Below are positions 43,833 through 51,749 of a DNA stretch of 64,000 nt, in pieces. The position numbers and the translations under genes are program-made. The stretch's first letter is position 1. Each line of letters opens with the position of its first letter. The stretch covers positions 248,001 to 312,000 of the forward strand of contig JAIQFC010000001.1 of assembly GCA_020073465.1 (NCBI GenBank), read 5' to 3'. This stretch comes from Terriglobia bacterium. Its GTDB lineage: Bacteria > Acidobacteriota > Terriglobia > Terriglobales > Acidobacteriaceae. The notes beneath the pieces were generated by a model. That model was not told the origin of the DNA. It searched no databases and was given only the letters and a program-made list of their open reading frames with translations.

Positions 43833-44358
43833 AGTTAGTTTCTGAATCTTCTTCCTTCGCTTCGATTCCTGCCCGCTTGAGCATTCTTCGTAACGCGCTC
43901 TCTCCGCCTGCGCCGCGCTGCTCAGCGGCGATGTTGCCATCGCGGTCGATGATGACGTAAATCGGATAGCTCTGCGCGTTGTACATCGCGGCGAGATTCG
44001 TGTCCTTGGTCAGCACGATGGGAACCGATCGCGGGTGCTCAACGAGATACTTCTTGACCTTCTGATCTGGCTCGAGAACGTCGACGGCGAGAACGATCAG
44101 GCCCTGCCCAGAGAATTCCTTGGCGATGTCGTCGACCATGGAAGCTTCCTCTTCGCAGTACTTGCACCAGGTGGTCCAGAACTCGAACAGGACAACTTTT
44201 CCTTTGACCGAGGCGTTGTTGAACTGGTCGCCCGCGGTGGTCTTTGCACGAAAGCGGGGAGCGGGCTGGCCGGTCTCATCGCCGGCGAAGGCGGCGAGCG
44301 AGAGGAACGCCAGCGTGACCGGCAGAAAGCGGCGGATAACGACCGATGGCGCTGCCAT
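43831..44358 (-). CDS. TlpA-like thioredoxin-fold protein
   Basis: A 175-residue exported thioredoxin-fold protein. A signal peptide (about 1-25, ending AAFA) is followed by the TlpA/ResA domain. The active-site WCKYC has Cys65 and Cys68, and the cis-proline lies in SYPIYVI. It reduces disulphides or apocytochrome c in the periplasm. The acidic tail AKEEDSETN is unremarkable. The start at 44358 is chosen for the signal peptide. Confidence 0.88.
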   Translation of the reverse strand: MAAPSVVIRRFLPVTLAFLSLAAFAGDETGQPAPRFRAKTTAGDQFNNASVKGKVVLFEFWTTWCKYCEEEASMVDDIAKEFSGQGLIVLAVDVLEPDQKVKKYLVEHPRSVPIVLTKDTNLAAMYNAQSYPIYVIIDRDGNIAAEQRGAGGESALRRMLKRAGIEAKEEDSETN

Positions 44359-44454
44359 GGGCCGGAATGTTAGCACGACCAAGGGCGTCGAATCATCGGT
44401 CCGGAAGGGGAGGCTATCGTCTGCCACCGACGCCTAACCTGTAGTAACAGTTCG

Positions 44455-44484
44455 TTGACAATTCCTTGCAGCCTCCGGTAAATT
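44455..44484 (+). promoter_or_regulatory. Promoter of the rplM cluster
   Basis: TTGACA (44455-44460), 18-base spacer, TAAATT (44479-44484), about 100 bases before rplM: the most consensus-like promoter in the window. Confidence 0.6.
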
Positions 44485-44590
44485 AAAGACTTGGTAGTCG
44501 TGTGGTTGCCCGCCTGATGGCCTGGCGTCCTCGCCGGGGAATCAACGAGCGGTCTTCTTTCGCAGCTTTTTTCATTCTGGGAGAGTTCCG

Positions 44591-45058
44591 ATGTCAACCT
44601 ATTTCCCCAAAGAGGGGGAAATTGTGCGCAAGTGGTACGTCGTGGATGCCGAGGGGCAGACGCTCGGACGTCTGGCTTCGCAGGTGGCGCGCATCCTCAT
44701 GGGCAAAGAAAATCCGCAGTACACGCCCTTTCTCGATACCGGCGATCACGTGATCGTGATCAACGCCGAGAAGATCAAGACGACGGGCATGAAGTCCGAG
44801 CAGAAGCAGTATCACCATTACACCGGCTATCCGGGTGGACTGCGCACGGAAGATTACAGGAAGCGTTTGGTGCGCAAGCCTGAGGCCGTGATTGAAGCGG
44901 CCGTTAAGCGCATGTTGCCCAAGAACAAGTTGGCGGCGCACATGCTTTCGAAGCTGAACGTGTACAAGGGCGACAAGCATCCGCATCAGGCGCAGAAGCC
45001 GCAGGATTTGAAGCTGGAAGTTCGGGAGTATCGGGCGGCGAAGGCCGCGGTTTCGTAA
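44591..45058 (+). CDS. rplM: Ribosomal protein L13
   Basis: A 155-residue large-subunit protein that binds 23S rRNA early in assembly. The [16 protein letters not shown] start, [12 protein letters not shown] and the YxHTGYPGG-like segment [11 protein letters not shown] are characteristic, as is [25 protein letters not shown] precedes the ATG. It is followed by rpsI, as in most bacteria. Confidence 0.98.
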   Translation: MSTYFPKEGEIVRKWYVVDAEGQTLGRLASQVARILMGKENPQYTPFLDTGDHVIVINAEKIKTTGMKSEQKQYHHYTGYPGGLRTEDYRKRLVRKPEAVIEAAVKRMLPKNKLAAHMLSKLNVYKGDKHPHQAQKPQDLKLEVREYRAAKAAVS

Positions 45059-45073
45059 TGGCAGTGAATGGTA

Positions 45074-45123
45074 CGCGCGAGATCCTTCGCTCCGCCTGAA
45101 AAGCGGCTGCGCTCAGGATGACG
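45074..45123 (+). repeat. Dispersed GATCCTTCGCTCC repeat, copy 1
   Basis: Contains GATCCTTCGCTCCGCCTGAA followed by GCGGCTGCGCTCAGGATGACG. A near-identical inverted copy is at 63755-63806. It lies in the rplM-rpsI spacer. Confidence 0.65.
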
Positions 45124-45164
45124 CCACAAACTTCAGTACAGAGATACAGGGTGCAGCTTCTGGC

Positions 45165-45199
45165 TTCAGCTGGAGGCTAGCAGCTAGGAGCTAGAAGCT
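45165..45199 (+). repeat. Degenerate CTAG-word repeat with ribosome site
   Basis: GGAGGCTAGCAGCTAGGAGC-type words end three bases before the rpsI start. The stretch AGCTAGGAGCTAGAAGCT (45182-45199) recurs exactly upstream of the ChaN-like gene (61179-61196, minus strand); its AGGAG may be the ribosome site. Confidence 0.6.
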
Positions 45200-45201
45200 A
45201 A

Positions 45202-45597
45202 ATGGCTGAGTTGGTTCAATACTACGGAACGGGACGACGGAAGAGAGCGATTGCCCGGGTTTATCTGCGTCCGGGCAGCGGGGATTTCAAGGTCAACGGC
45301 CGCGCGTTTGAGGAGTATTTCGTGACGCCGGCGCAGCGCTCGGCGGCGAAGGCGCCGCTGGCCTCAACGGACTCGGCTGCGTCGTTCAACGTCATCGCCA
45401 ACGTGCTGGGCGGCGGCGTGCGCGGACAGGCCGATGCGGTGAAGCTTGGGATTGCGCGCGCGTTGATGCAGTTCAACGCCGAGCTGCGCAAAAAGCTGAA
45501 GGCCGAGGGCATGGTGACTCGCGACTCGCGCGGCAAAGAACGTAAGAAGTACGGCCAGAAGGGCGCAAGAAAGCGGTTCCAGTTCAGCAAGCGCTAA
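45202..45597 (+). CDS. rpsI: Ribosomal protein S9
   Basis: A 131-residue small-subunit protein. [16 protein letters not shown] opens the fold, [19 protein letters not shown] is its core, and the C-terminal tail [17 protein letters not shown] reaches the P-site tRNA, ending in the invariant Arg. The start is the ATG at 45202; the upstream CTAG repeat supplies AGGAG at a long spacing. Confidence 0.98.
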   Translation: MAELVQYYGTGRRKRAIARVYLRPGSGDFKVNGRAFEEYFVTPAQRSAAKAPLASTDSAASFNVIANVLGGGVRGQADAVKLGIARALMQFNAELRKKLKAEGMVTRDSRGKERKKYGQKGARKRFQFSKR

Positions 45598-45604
45598 GCG
45601 TTGC

Positions 45605-45850
45605 TGGCTGTGAGATTGCTCCGCCCCTCGCTTTCGCTCGGGGGTCGGGATGACAAGGATTTTTGGTTTGGCTAGGAGCGAGTAGCTAATAGCTGGTTTT
45701 TAGGTGTTCAATTCTTCCCGTGCCTCGGTACGGGGACGGGAATGGCAATCCGGAAGAACAGCTGCCGGTTGCCAGCGGTCAGTTTCCAGGAATGTGGTTT
45801 CACTGGCAACTGGCAACTGGGTACTGACAACTGGGGTAGCCGGATGCAGA
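45605..45850. repeat. Spacer of mixed degenerate repeats
   Basis: The rpsI-rpsB spacer holds a GCTTTCGCTCGGGGGTCGGGATGAC stretch related to other spacers, GCTAGGAGCGAGTAGCTAAT words, and GGCAACTGGCAACTGGG words. No gene is seen. Confidence 0.5.
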
Positions 45851-45867
45851 CTGAATAAGGAGGTTCA

Positions 45868-46758
45868 TTGGCTACCATCACCATGAAGGAGTTGCTCGAA
45901 GCGGGCGTTCACTTCGGGCATCAGACCAAGCGCTGGAATCCCAAGATGAAGGAATACATCTTCGGAGAGCGCAACGGGATTTACATCATCGACCTGCAGA
46001 AGACGCTGAAGATGTTCAAGGAGGCGTCGAAGTTCGTGCAGGACCTGGCATCCGAAGGCAGGATCGTGCTCTTCGTGGGGACCAAGCGCCAGGCCCAGGA
46101 TGCGATCGCCGAAGAGGCGACGAAGTGCGGCGGTTTCTACATTAACCAGCGCTGGCTGGGCGGACTGCTGACCAACTGGGTCACGGTACAAAAGTCGGTG
46201 AAGCGGCTCAAGGAACTCGACGAGATGGCTACGGATGGCCGCTACGAGTTGCTGCCCAAGAAGGAAGTCATCAAGCTCGAACGCGAGCGCAAGCATTTGC
46301 AGGCCAACCTGGCGGGCATCAAAGAAATGACCCGTCTGCCTGACGCGATCTTTGTGATCGACTCGAACAAGGAGCAGATCGCGGTGCGCGAGGCGCGTAA
46401 ACTGGGAATTCCAGTCGTGGCGGTCGTGGATACGAACTGCGATCCCACGGAAGTGGATTACGTGATTCCGGGCAACGACGATGCCTTGCGGGCGATCCGG
46501 CTGTTTACTTCGAAGATTTCGGAGTCGATTGCCGAGGGAGCGCAGTTGATGACCGACAAGCAGGTTGCCGACCTGCAGGCGGCCTCAGACGCAGCGCAGG
46601 CGGCGGAGGCTGCTGCCGGCGAAGTCCACGCCGAGGCAGCGGCGGTGGATGGCTCGGAAGACATCAGCATGGAAGAAGTGCTGGGGCCGGGCACGCACAA
46701 GAAGCCGGTGGCGAACGAGGAAGCGGAAGTGCCCAAGATCGAGAGCCAGACGGTTTGA
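45868..46758 (+). CDS. rpsB: Ribosomal protein S2
   Basis: A 296-residue small-subunit protein. [22 protein letters not shown], the [16 protein letters not shown] segment and the [13 protein letters not shown] core match the family. A TTG start is chosen because AAGGAGG lies four bases before it and the usual [14 protein letters not shown]-terminus begins there. The Ala/Glu-rich tail after about 230 is an extension beyond most S2 proteins. It is followed by tsf as usual. Confidence 0.97.
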   Translation: MATITMKELLEAGVHFGHQTKRWNPKMKEYIFGERNGIYIIDLQKTLKMFKEASKFVQDLASEGRIVLFVGTKRQAQDAIAEEATKCGGFYINQRWLGGLLTNWVTVQKSVKRLKELDEMATDGRYELLPKKEVIKLERERKHLQANLAGIKEMTRLPDAIFVIDSNKEQIAVREARKLGIPVVAVVDTNCDPTEVDYVIPGNDDALRAIRLFTSKISESIAEGAQLMTDKQVADLQAASDAAQAAEAAAGEVHAEAAAVDGSEDISMEEVLGPGTHKKPVANEEAEVPKIESQTV

Positions 46759-46820
46759 AAACCAGTTCTCGGTTCTCAGTAACGACCAAAAACCGGGCAT
46801 TCACCCCTTGAGGGAAATCA

Positions 46821-46848
46821 GACCCGCGCAGGTCGTCCGGCGCGGGTC
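46821..46848. promoter_or_regulatory. Strong hairpin in the rpsB-tsf spacer
   Basis: GACCCGCGC and GCGCGGGTC form a perfect 9-bp stem with a 10-base loop; no T-run follows, so it is a poor terminator. It may pause polymerase, protect RNA ends or adjust tsf expression. Confidence 0.45.
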
Positions 46849-46967
46849 AAAGTTTATAAGCGGCAGTCTCTGGTTTCAGGTTTCCAGTTTCGAGTGGCCT
46901 GAAACAGGACAAACGATCTCAACCACTTGAAACAAGAAACTAGAAACCAGAAATTGGAAACGGATTT

Positions 46968-47624
46968 ATGAGCACCACTACTGTGAACATTTCAGCAGCA
47001 CAAGTGAAGGACCTCCGGGAGAAGACCGGAGCTCCCATGATGGATTGCAAGCAGGCCCTGACCGAGGCCAAGGGCGACATGGAGCAGGCGATTGTTGTCC
47101 TGCGCAAGAAGGGTGTTTCGGTTGCGGCCAAAAAGGCGACGCGGGTAACCAGCGAAGGCTCGGTGGCCAGCTACATTCACGCGGGCGGTAAGATTGGTGT
47201 GCTGGTCGAGGTGAACTGCGAGAGCGATTTCGTGGCGCGCACCGACGACTTCAAGGAACTGGTGCACGATATCGCCATGCACATTGCGGCGAGTGATCCG
47301 AAGTTCGTCCGCAAGGAAGACGTCACGCCAGAGGCATTCGAGCGCGAGAAGGACATTTACCGCGCCCAGGCTGCGGCGACGGGCAAGCCGCCGCAGGTGG
47401 TGGAGAAGATCGTCGCCGGCAAGATGGAGAAGTTCTATGAGGAGGTTTGCCTGCTGGAGCAGCCCTTCATCAAGGACCAGACCATCTCGATTTCGCAGCT
47501 GATTGCGGCCAAGATCGGCAAACTGGGCGAGAATATCGCGGTACGCCGCTTTGCCCGCTTCAAAGTGGGCGACGCGGGCGAGACCATCGCTATCACGAGA
47601 CCGACAGAGCCGAAAGGCGAATAA
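46968..47624 (+). CDS. tsf: Elongation factor Ts
   Basis: A 218-residue short-form EF-Ts that exchanges GDP for GTP on EF-Tu. The N-terminal UBA-like domain (about 7-50, [19 protein letters not shown]) and the core with [16 protein letters not shown] are intact; the dimerisation module of the longer form is reduced, as in Thermus and plastid-type factors. The spacer before it is filled with AACTAGAAACCAGAAATTGG-like words. A terminator follows the gene. Confidence 0.97.
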   Translation: MSTTTVNISAAQVKDLREKTGAPMMDCKQALTEAKGDMEQAIVVLRKKGVSVAAKKATRVTSEGSVASYIHAGGKIGVLVEVNCESDFVARTDDFKELVHDIAMHIAASDPKFVRKEDVTPEAFEREKDIYRAQAAATGKPPQVVEKIVAGKMEKFYEEVCLLEQPFIKDQTISISQLIAAKIGKLGENIAVRRFARFKVGDAGETIAITRPTEPKGE

Positions 47625-47627
47625 TAC

Positions 47628-47653
47628 AAGGCGCCCGATGGGGCGCCTTTTTT
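47628..47653 (+). terminator. tsf terminator
   Basis: AAGGCGCCC and GGGCGCCTT pair around GATG, followed by a T-run: a classic intrinsic terminator. Confidence 0.88.
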
Positions 47654-47718
47654 GTGCTCCCCATATCTTTTCCGGGAGTTCTTACGGGCAACCGGCCACT
47701 GGAACTGGCAACTGGTCT

Positions 47719-48432
47719 ATGACCCCTGCTTTCAAACGTATTCTGCTCAAGATTTCCGGTGAGGCACTGGCTGCGAACCAGGGCTTTGGTGTGGATACTC
47801 CCCGCATCCACGAGATCGCCGCAGAACTCGCGGACGTTCACACACTGGGCGTGCAAATCGCCGTGGTTGTGGGTGGCGGCAATTTTTTCCGCGGAGTCGC
47901 GCAGCAGGCCAAGGATATGGACCGCGTCTCGGCGGACCACATGGGCATGCTGGCGACGGTCATCAATGCGTTGGCGCTGCAGGATGCGCTCGAGAAGCAG
48001 GGGGTATACACGCGTGTGCAGTCTGCGATTGAGATGAACCAGGTCGCGGAGCCTTTTATCCGGCGGCGGGCGATTCGGCATCTGGAGAAGGGCCGCATCG
48101 TGATTTTCGCGGGTGGGACAGGGAATCCATACTTCTCTACCGACACGGCGGCATCGTTACGCGCAATGGAAATCAAGGCGGATGCGATTCTGAAGGCCAC
48201 GAAGGTCGATGGCATCTACGATGCCGATCCCATGCTGGTGAAAGACGCCAAGAAACTCACCGCGATCACCTATATGGACGTCCTGAAGCAGGGGTTGAAG
48301 GTGATGGATTCGACCGCGATCAGCCTTTGCAAGGACAACAATCTTCCAATCATTATCTTCAGCCTGAATGAGCGCGGCAACATCCGTAGAGTGGTTACCG
48401 GGGAGAAGATTGGATCCATGGTCAGCGCGTAA
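47719..48432 (+). CDS. pyrH: UMP kinase
   Basis: A 237-residue cytosolic kinase converting UMP to UDP. The LLKISGEAL phosphate-binding start, [27 protein letters not shown] and [14 protein letters not shown] are family marks. It belongs to the amino-acid kinase fold and forms hexamers. The ATG at 47719 follows the tsf terminator and words such as GGAACTGGCAACTGG, so it probably has its own promoter. Confidence 0.97.
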   Translation: MTPAFKRILLKISGEALAANQGFGVDTPRIHEIAAELADVHTLGVQIAVVVGGGNFFRGVAQQAKDMDRVSADHMGMLATVINALALQDALEKQGVYTRVQSAIEMNQVAEPFIRRRAIRHLEKGRIVIFAGGTGNPYFSTDTAASLRAMEIKADAILKATKVDGIYDADPMLVKDAKKLTAITYMDVLKQGLKVMDSTAISLCKDNNLPIIIFSLNERGNIRRVVTGEKIGSMVSA

Positions 48433-48584
48433 AACCATTCGCCGCAGATGCACGCAGGTCAACGCAGGTTTTTCAACGGCTCAGTCTGGGGATATCTTCA
48501 AGTGCCGGTTCGCATGTACGGTCTGCGCATGCGTTCACAGACTTTTCAATTTTGAGCTGCGTGCATACGCCGTATTCTGCGGCG

Positions 48585-48590
48585 TATAAT
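48585..48590 (+). promoter_or_regulatory. -10 box before frr
   Basis: TATAAT about 40 bases before the frr start; no clear -35. Confidence 0.4.
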
Positions 48591-48629
48591 GCAGCGTTTT
48601 GATCCTTGCACTATTACGGAGCTGACAAC

Positions 48630-49220
48630 ATGGCTCAAGCAACAATGGCGTCGATTGGCGGCCTGAAAGACACTTATGTGCAACTGAAGACGCGCATGGA
48701 CAAGGCGGTGGAAGATTTTCGCAAGGCGATGGCGGCGACGCGCACGGGGAGAGCATCGGTCCACATGATGGATGGCGTGAGCGTTGACTACTATGGCTCG
48801 CAGATGCCACTGAACCAGATCGCACAGGTACACGCGCCGGAAGCGCAGTTGATTACGGTGCAGCCGTTTGATCCATCGTCGCTGGGTGCGATCGAGAAGG
48901 CGATCCGCTCGGCGGAGCTTGGTCTGAATCCGATGAACGACGGCAAGATCATCCGCGTACCCGTACCTCCGCTCACGCAAGAGCGCCGCCAGGAGATGGT
49001 CAAGCACCTGCATAGAGTGCTGGAGGAGCATCGAACGGCCGTCCGCAATATCCGGCGTGATGGCAACGATGCAATCAAGAAAGCGCTGAAGGACAAAAAG
49101 ATTACCGAGGACGACGAGAAGCGGTCGCTGGATGAGATCCAGAAGCTGACCGACGACGAAATCAAGAAGATGGAAGAAATGAGTAAGGCGAAGGAGAAGG
49201 AAGTGCTGGAACTGAAATGA
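48630..49220 (+). CDS. frr: Ribosome recycling factor
   Basis: A 196-residue tRNA-shaped factor that splits ribosomes with EF-G after termination. The long three-helix bundle includes FRKAMAATRTGRAS and RRQEMVKHLHRVLEEHRTAVRNIRRD, with DEIQKLTDDEIKKMEE at the end. GGAG precedes the ATG at 48630. It is the last gene of the translation cluster. Confidence 0.97.
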   Translation: MAQATMASIGGLKDTYVQLKTRMDKAVEDFRKAMAATRTGRASVHMMDGVSVDYYGSQMPLNQIAQVHAPEAQLITVQPFDPSSLGAIEKAIRSAELGLNPMNDGKIIRVPVPPLTQERRQEMVKHLHRVLEEHRTAVRNIRRDGNDAIKKALKDKKITEDDEKRSLDEIQKLTDDEIKKMEEMSKAKEKEVLELK

Positions 49221-49368
49221 CCGCGCCTTGCGGGCGTCGGGGCCCGCAGCGGTCATCCCGAGCAAAAGCGAGGGAATCTCGGTAGTCAGAGCAGAATCGG
49301 GCCTGCAGGGCATCCTTCACGGGATGCCTTTTGTTTTGCCGGTGGGAATCCACGCGTCCGAGAGGCCG

Positions 49369-49374
49369 TATAAT
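49369..49374 (+). promoter_or_regulatory. -10 box close to molybdoenzyme start
   Basis: TATAAT ends nine bases before the ATG at 49384, with GGAGG between. If transcription begins seven bases after the box, the GGAGG would not be in the RNA. Confidence 0.45.
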
Positions 49375-49383
49375 CGGAGGACC

Positions 49384-51573
49384 ATGAAGAAGGTTGTCCA
49401 TGCCGCTTGTCCGCACGACTGCCCCGATGCTTGCGGGGTTTTGATCACAGTCGAAGACGGGCGGGCGACCAGGATCCAGGGTGATCCGGAGCATCCCGTG
49501 ACGCGCGGGTTTCTGTGCGCCAAGGTGGCGAAGTATCTGGACCGCGTGTATTCGCCCGAGAGAGTGCTTTACCCGATGCGGCGGATTGAACCCAAAGGGC
49601 CTGCAACGGGCGCCGCAAACGCGGGCGAGGGCCCCTTCGACTGTCGCTCAGGGCAGGTCCGCGCCACACAAAACTGGCAACGCATTTCGTGGGATCAAGC
49701 TCTGGACGAGATTGCGACTCGTTTCCGCGGGATCATCCGTGATTTCGGCAGTGAGGCCATCCTGCCTTATTCCTACGGCGGAACGCTGGGGACGCTGAAT
49801 GGCGCTTCCATGGACCGTCGATTCTTCCACCGCCTGGGGGCATCGCAACTCGACCGGACGATCTGCTCGGCGGCGGGGGAAGCCGGGTTGAAGTCGGTTT
49901 ATGGAGCCAAACTCGGCACTGAGCCGGAGCAGTTCCGCCATTCGCGTTACATCATTGCCTGGGCGGCGAACATCCATGGCAACAACGTCCACCTGTGGCC
50001 GTTCATCACAGAGGCGCGCAGGAACGGGGCTAAGCTCGTAGTGATTGATCCTTACCGCACGCGGACGGCGGCCTGTGCGGACTGGTACCTGCCCATCAAC
50101 CCCGGCACTGATGCGGTTCTTGCTCTCGGCATGATGCACGTGATCATCGGAGAGAATCTGCACGACAGTGATTACGTTTCGAAGTATACGGTGGGCTTCG
50201 AGGCACTTCGCGAGAAGGTGAAGGAATATCCGCCGGAGCGCGTGGCGCAGTGGACGGGGATTGCGGCTGACGACATTCGGAAACTGGCTCGCGAGTATGC
50301 GACGGCGCGGCCGTCGGTGATTCGTCTGAACTATGGTGTGCAGCGGTCTGAGGGCGGAGGCATGGCCACGCGCGCGATTGCCATGTTGCCCTGCGTCATC
50401 GGTTCGTGGAAGCAAGTTGGCGGCGGATTGCAGATGTCGACCAGCGGAGCGTTCGAGCTGAATAGCGACGCGTTGAAGCGTCCTGATCTCATGAAGACGG
50501 CGCTGGGCCGCAAGGCGCGAGTCATCAACATGGTGGAACTGGGGCGGGTCCTGAACACTGTGAACGATCCGCCAGTGAAGGCGCTTTTTGTGTACAACTC
50601 AAACCCCGCGGCGGTTTGTCCGAACCATAACGAGGTGATTCGCGGGCTGCAGCGATCGGATCTCTTCACCGTCGTCCACGAGCAGTTCTTCACGGACACG
50701 ACGGATTACGCCGATATGGTCCTGCCAGCCACGACGTTCTTCGAGCACAAAGATCTGCAGAAGGCATACGGGCACTACTACATGCAAGTATCGCAGCAGG
50801 CGATTGCTCCGCTGGGAGAGTGCCATTCCAACGTGGAGGTTTTCCGCGCGCTGGCTCAGAAGATGGGATTCGAAGACGAATGCTTCCGCGAGACTGTGGA
50901 CGAGATGATCGATGCCGCTCTGGATTCCGGCGATCTGTGGTTAAAGGGGATCAGTCGCGAGCGGCTCGAGCGCGAAGGACATGTGCGGCTGAATTTTGTG
51001 TCTCAGAAAGACGCGGGCGACGGCGCCTGCGCCACACAGGCAGCCACACAACCGTTTCTTCCCTTCGCGCAGGGGAACTTCCGGACGCCATCGGGGAAGG
51101 CGGAGCTTTACAGTGCAACGCTTGAGGCGGAAGGGCTCGATCCAGTCGTGGAGTTTACGCCGCCGGTCGAGTCGCGGCACGGTCGCCAGAAGACGGGTTT
51201 CCCGCTTGAGTTGCTGGCCCGGAAGGCCGACAACTTCCTCAACAGCACATTTACCAATGTTCCTTCGGTTCAGGCGATGGAGGAGTCGGGATTGCTCGAG
51301 ATGCATGGCAGCGACGCCCAGGCCCGCGGCATCGCGGACGGCGACAAGGTTAGGGTGTTCAACCCGCGTGGTGAGGTCGTGTTGAAGGCTCGAGTCGACG
51401 GTGCAGTTCAGTCCGGGGTCGTCTCTGCGAGGCTGAATTGGGCTAAGTTGTCCCCGGGTTTCCAGAGTATCAATGCCCTGACCTCAGAAAAACTTACCGA
51501 CATGGGCAACTCGGCTACGTTTTATTCCGTCTTGGTTGAGGTAGAGTTGGCCAAGCCGAAAGCCAGCGGCTAG
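49384..51573 (+). CDS. Molybdopterin oxidoreductase (DMSO-reductase family)
   Basis: A 729-residue molybdenum enzyme. The N-terminal 4Fe-4S site is CPHDCPDAC plus a later Cys in GFLCAK. The domains for the bis-MGD cofactor follow (WDQALDEIA, ICSAAGEAGL, LVVIDPYRTRTA, NPAAVCPNHN), and the C-terminal dinucleotide-binding domain ends the protein. No Tat signal is visible, so it may be cytosolic. The donor and acceptor are unknown. Two insertions (about residues 74-95 and 543-560) are encoded by palindromic repeat sequence yet keep the frame open. Confidence 0.92.
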   Translation: MKKVVHAACPHDCPDACGVLITVEDGRATRIQGDPEHPVTRGFLCAKVAKYLDRVYSPERVLYPMRRIEPKGPATGAANAGEGPFDCRSGQVRATQNWQRISWDQALDEIATRFRGIIRDFGSEAILPYSYGGTLGTLNGASMDRRFFHRLGASQLDRTICSAAGEAGLKSVYGAKLGTEPEQFRHSRYIIAWAANIHGNNVHLWPFITEARRNGAKLVVIDPYRTRTAACADWYLPINPGTDAVLALGMMHVIIGENLHDSDYVSKYTVGFEALREKVKEYPPERVAQWTGIAADDIRKLAREYATARPSVIRLNYGVQRSEGGGMATRAIAMLPCVIGSWKQVGGGLQMSTSGAFELNSDALKRPDLMKTALGRKARVINMVELGRVLNTVNDPPVKALFVYNSNPAAVCPNHNEVIRGLQRSDLFTVVHEQFFTDTTDYADMVLPATTFFEHKDLQKAYGHYYMQVSQQAIAPLGECHSNVEVFRALAQKMGFEDECFRETVDEMIDAALDSGDLWLKGISRERLEREGHVRLNFVSQKDAGDGACATQAATQPFLPFAQGNFRTPSGKAELYSATLEAEGLDPVVEFTPPVESRHGRQKTGFPLELLARKADNFLNSTFTNVPSVQAMEESGLLEMHGSDAQARGIADGDKVRVFNPRGEVVLKARVDGAVQSGVVSARLNWAKLSPGFQSINALTSEKLTDMGNSATFYSVLVEVELAKPKASG
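49604..49669. repeat. Palindromic repeat inside the molybdoenzyme gene
   Basis: Reads GCGGGCGAGGGCCCC then, after an ordinary centre, GGTCCGCGCCACAC. It is translated as a hydrophilic loop between two conserved blocks. Confidence 0.6.
51012..51037. repeat. Second palindromic repeat in the molybdoenzyme gene
   Basis: GCGGGCGACGGCGCCTGC followed by GCCACAC, one arm of the same family, translated in frame just before FAQGNFRTPSGKAELYS. Confidence 0.6.
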
Positions 51574-51647
51574 TGGACGAGTTGCGATCAATGACGAAAT
51601 AAGGGCAGTTCTAAGAGCAACCACGAGATTGGACCTGAGAGTTGCGT

Positions 51648-51678
51648 TTGGACGCTTCCCGATGCTCTACCGTATAAT
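51648..51678 (+). promoter_or_regulatory. bamA promoter
   Basis: TTGGAC (51648-51653), 19-base spacer, TATAAT (51673-51678), with a leader of about 65 bases. Confidence 0.45.
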
Positions 51679-51749
51679 GTCAGTTTTCTTACATCCCAGA
51701 GGCTGAGGTCGTAGCGATTCATCTTCGCTTTCATCCGGAGAACCTTGTT

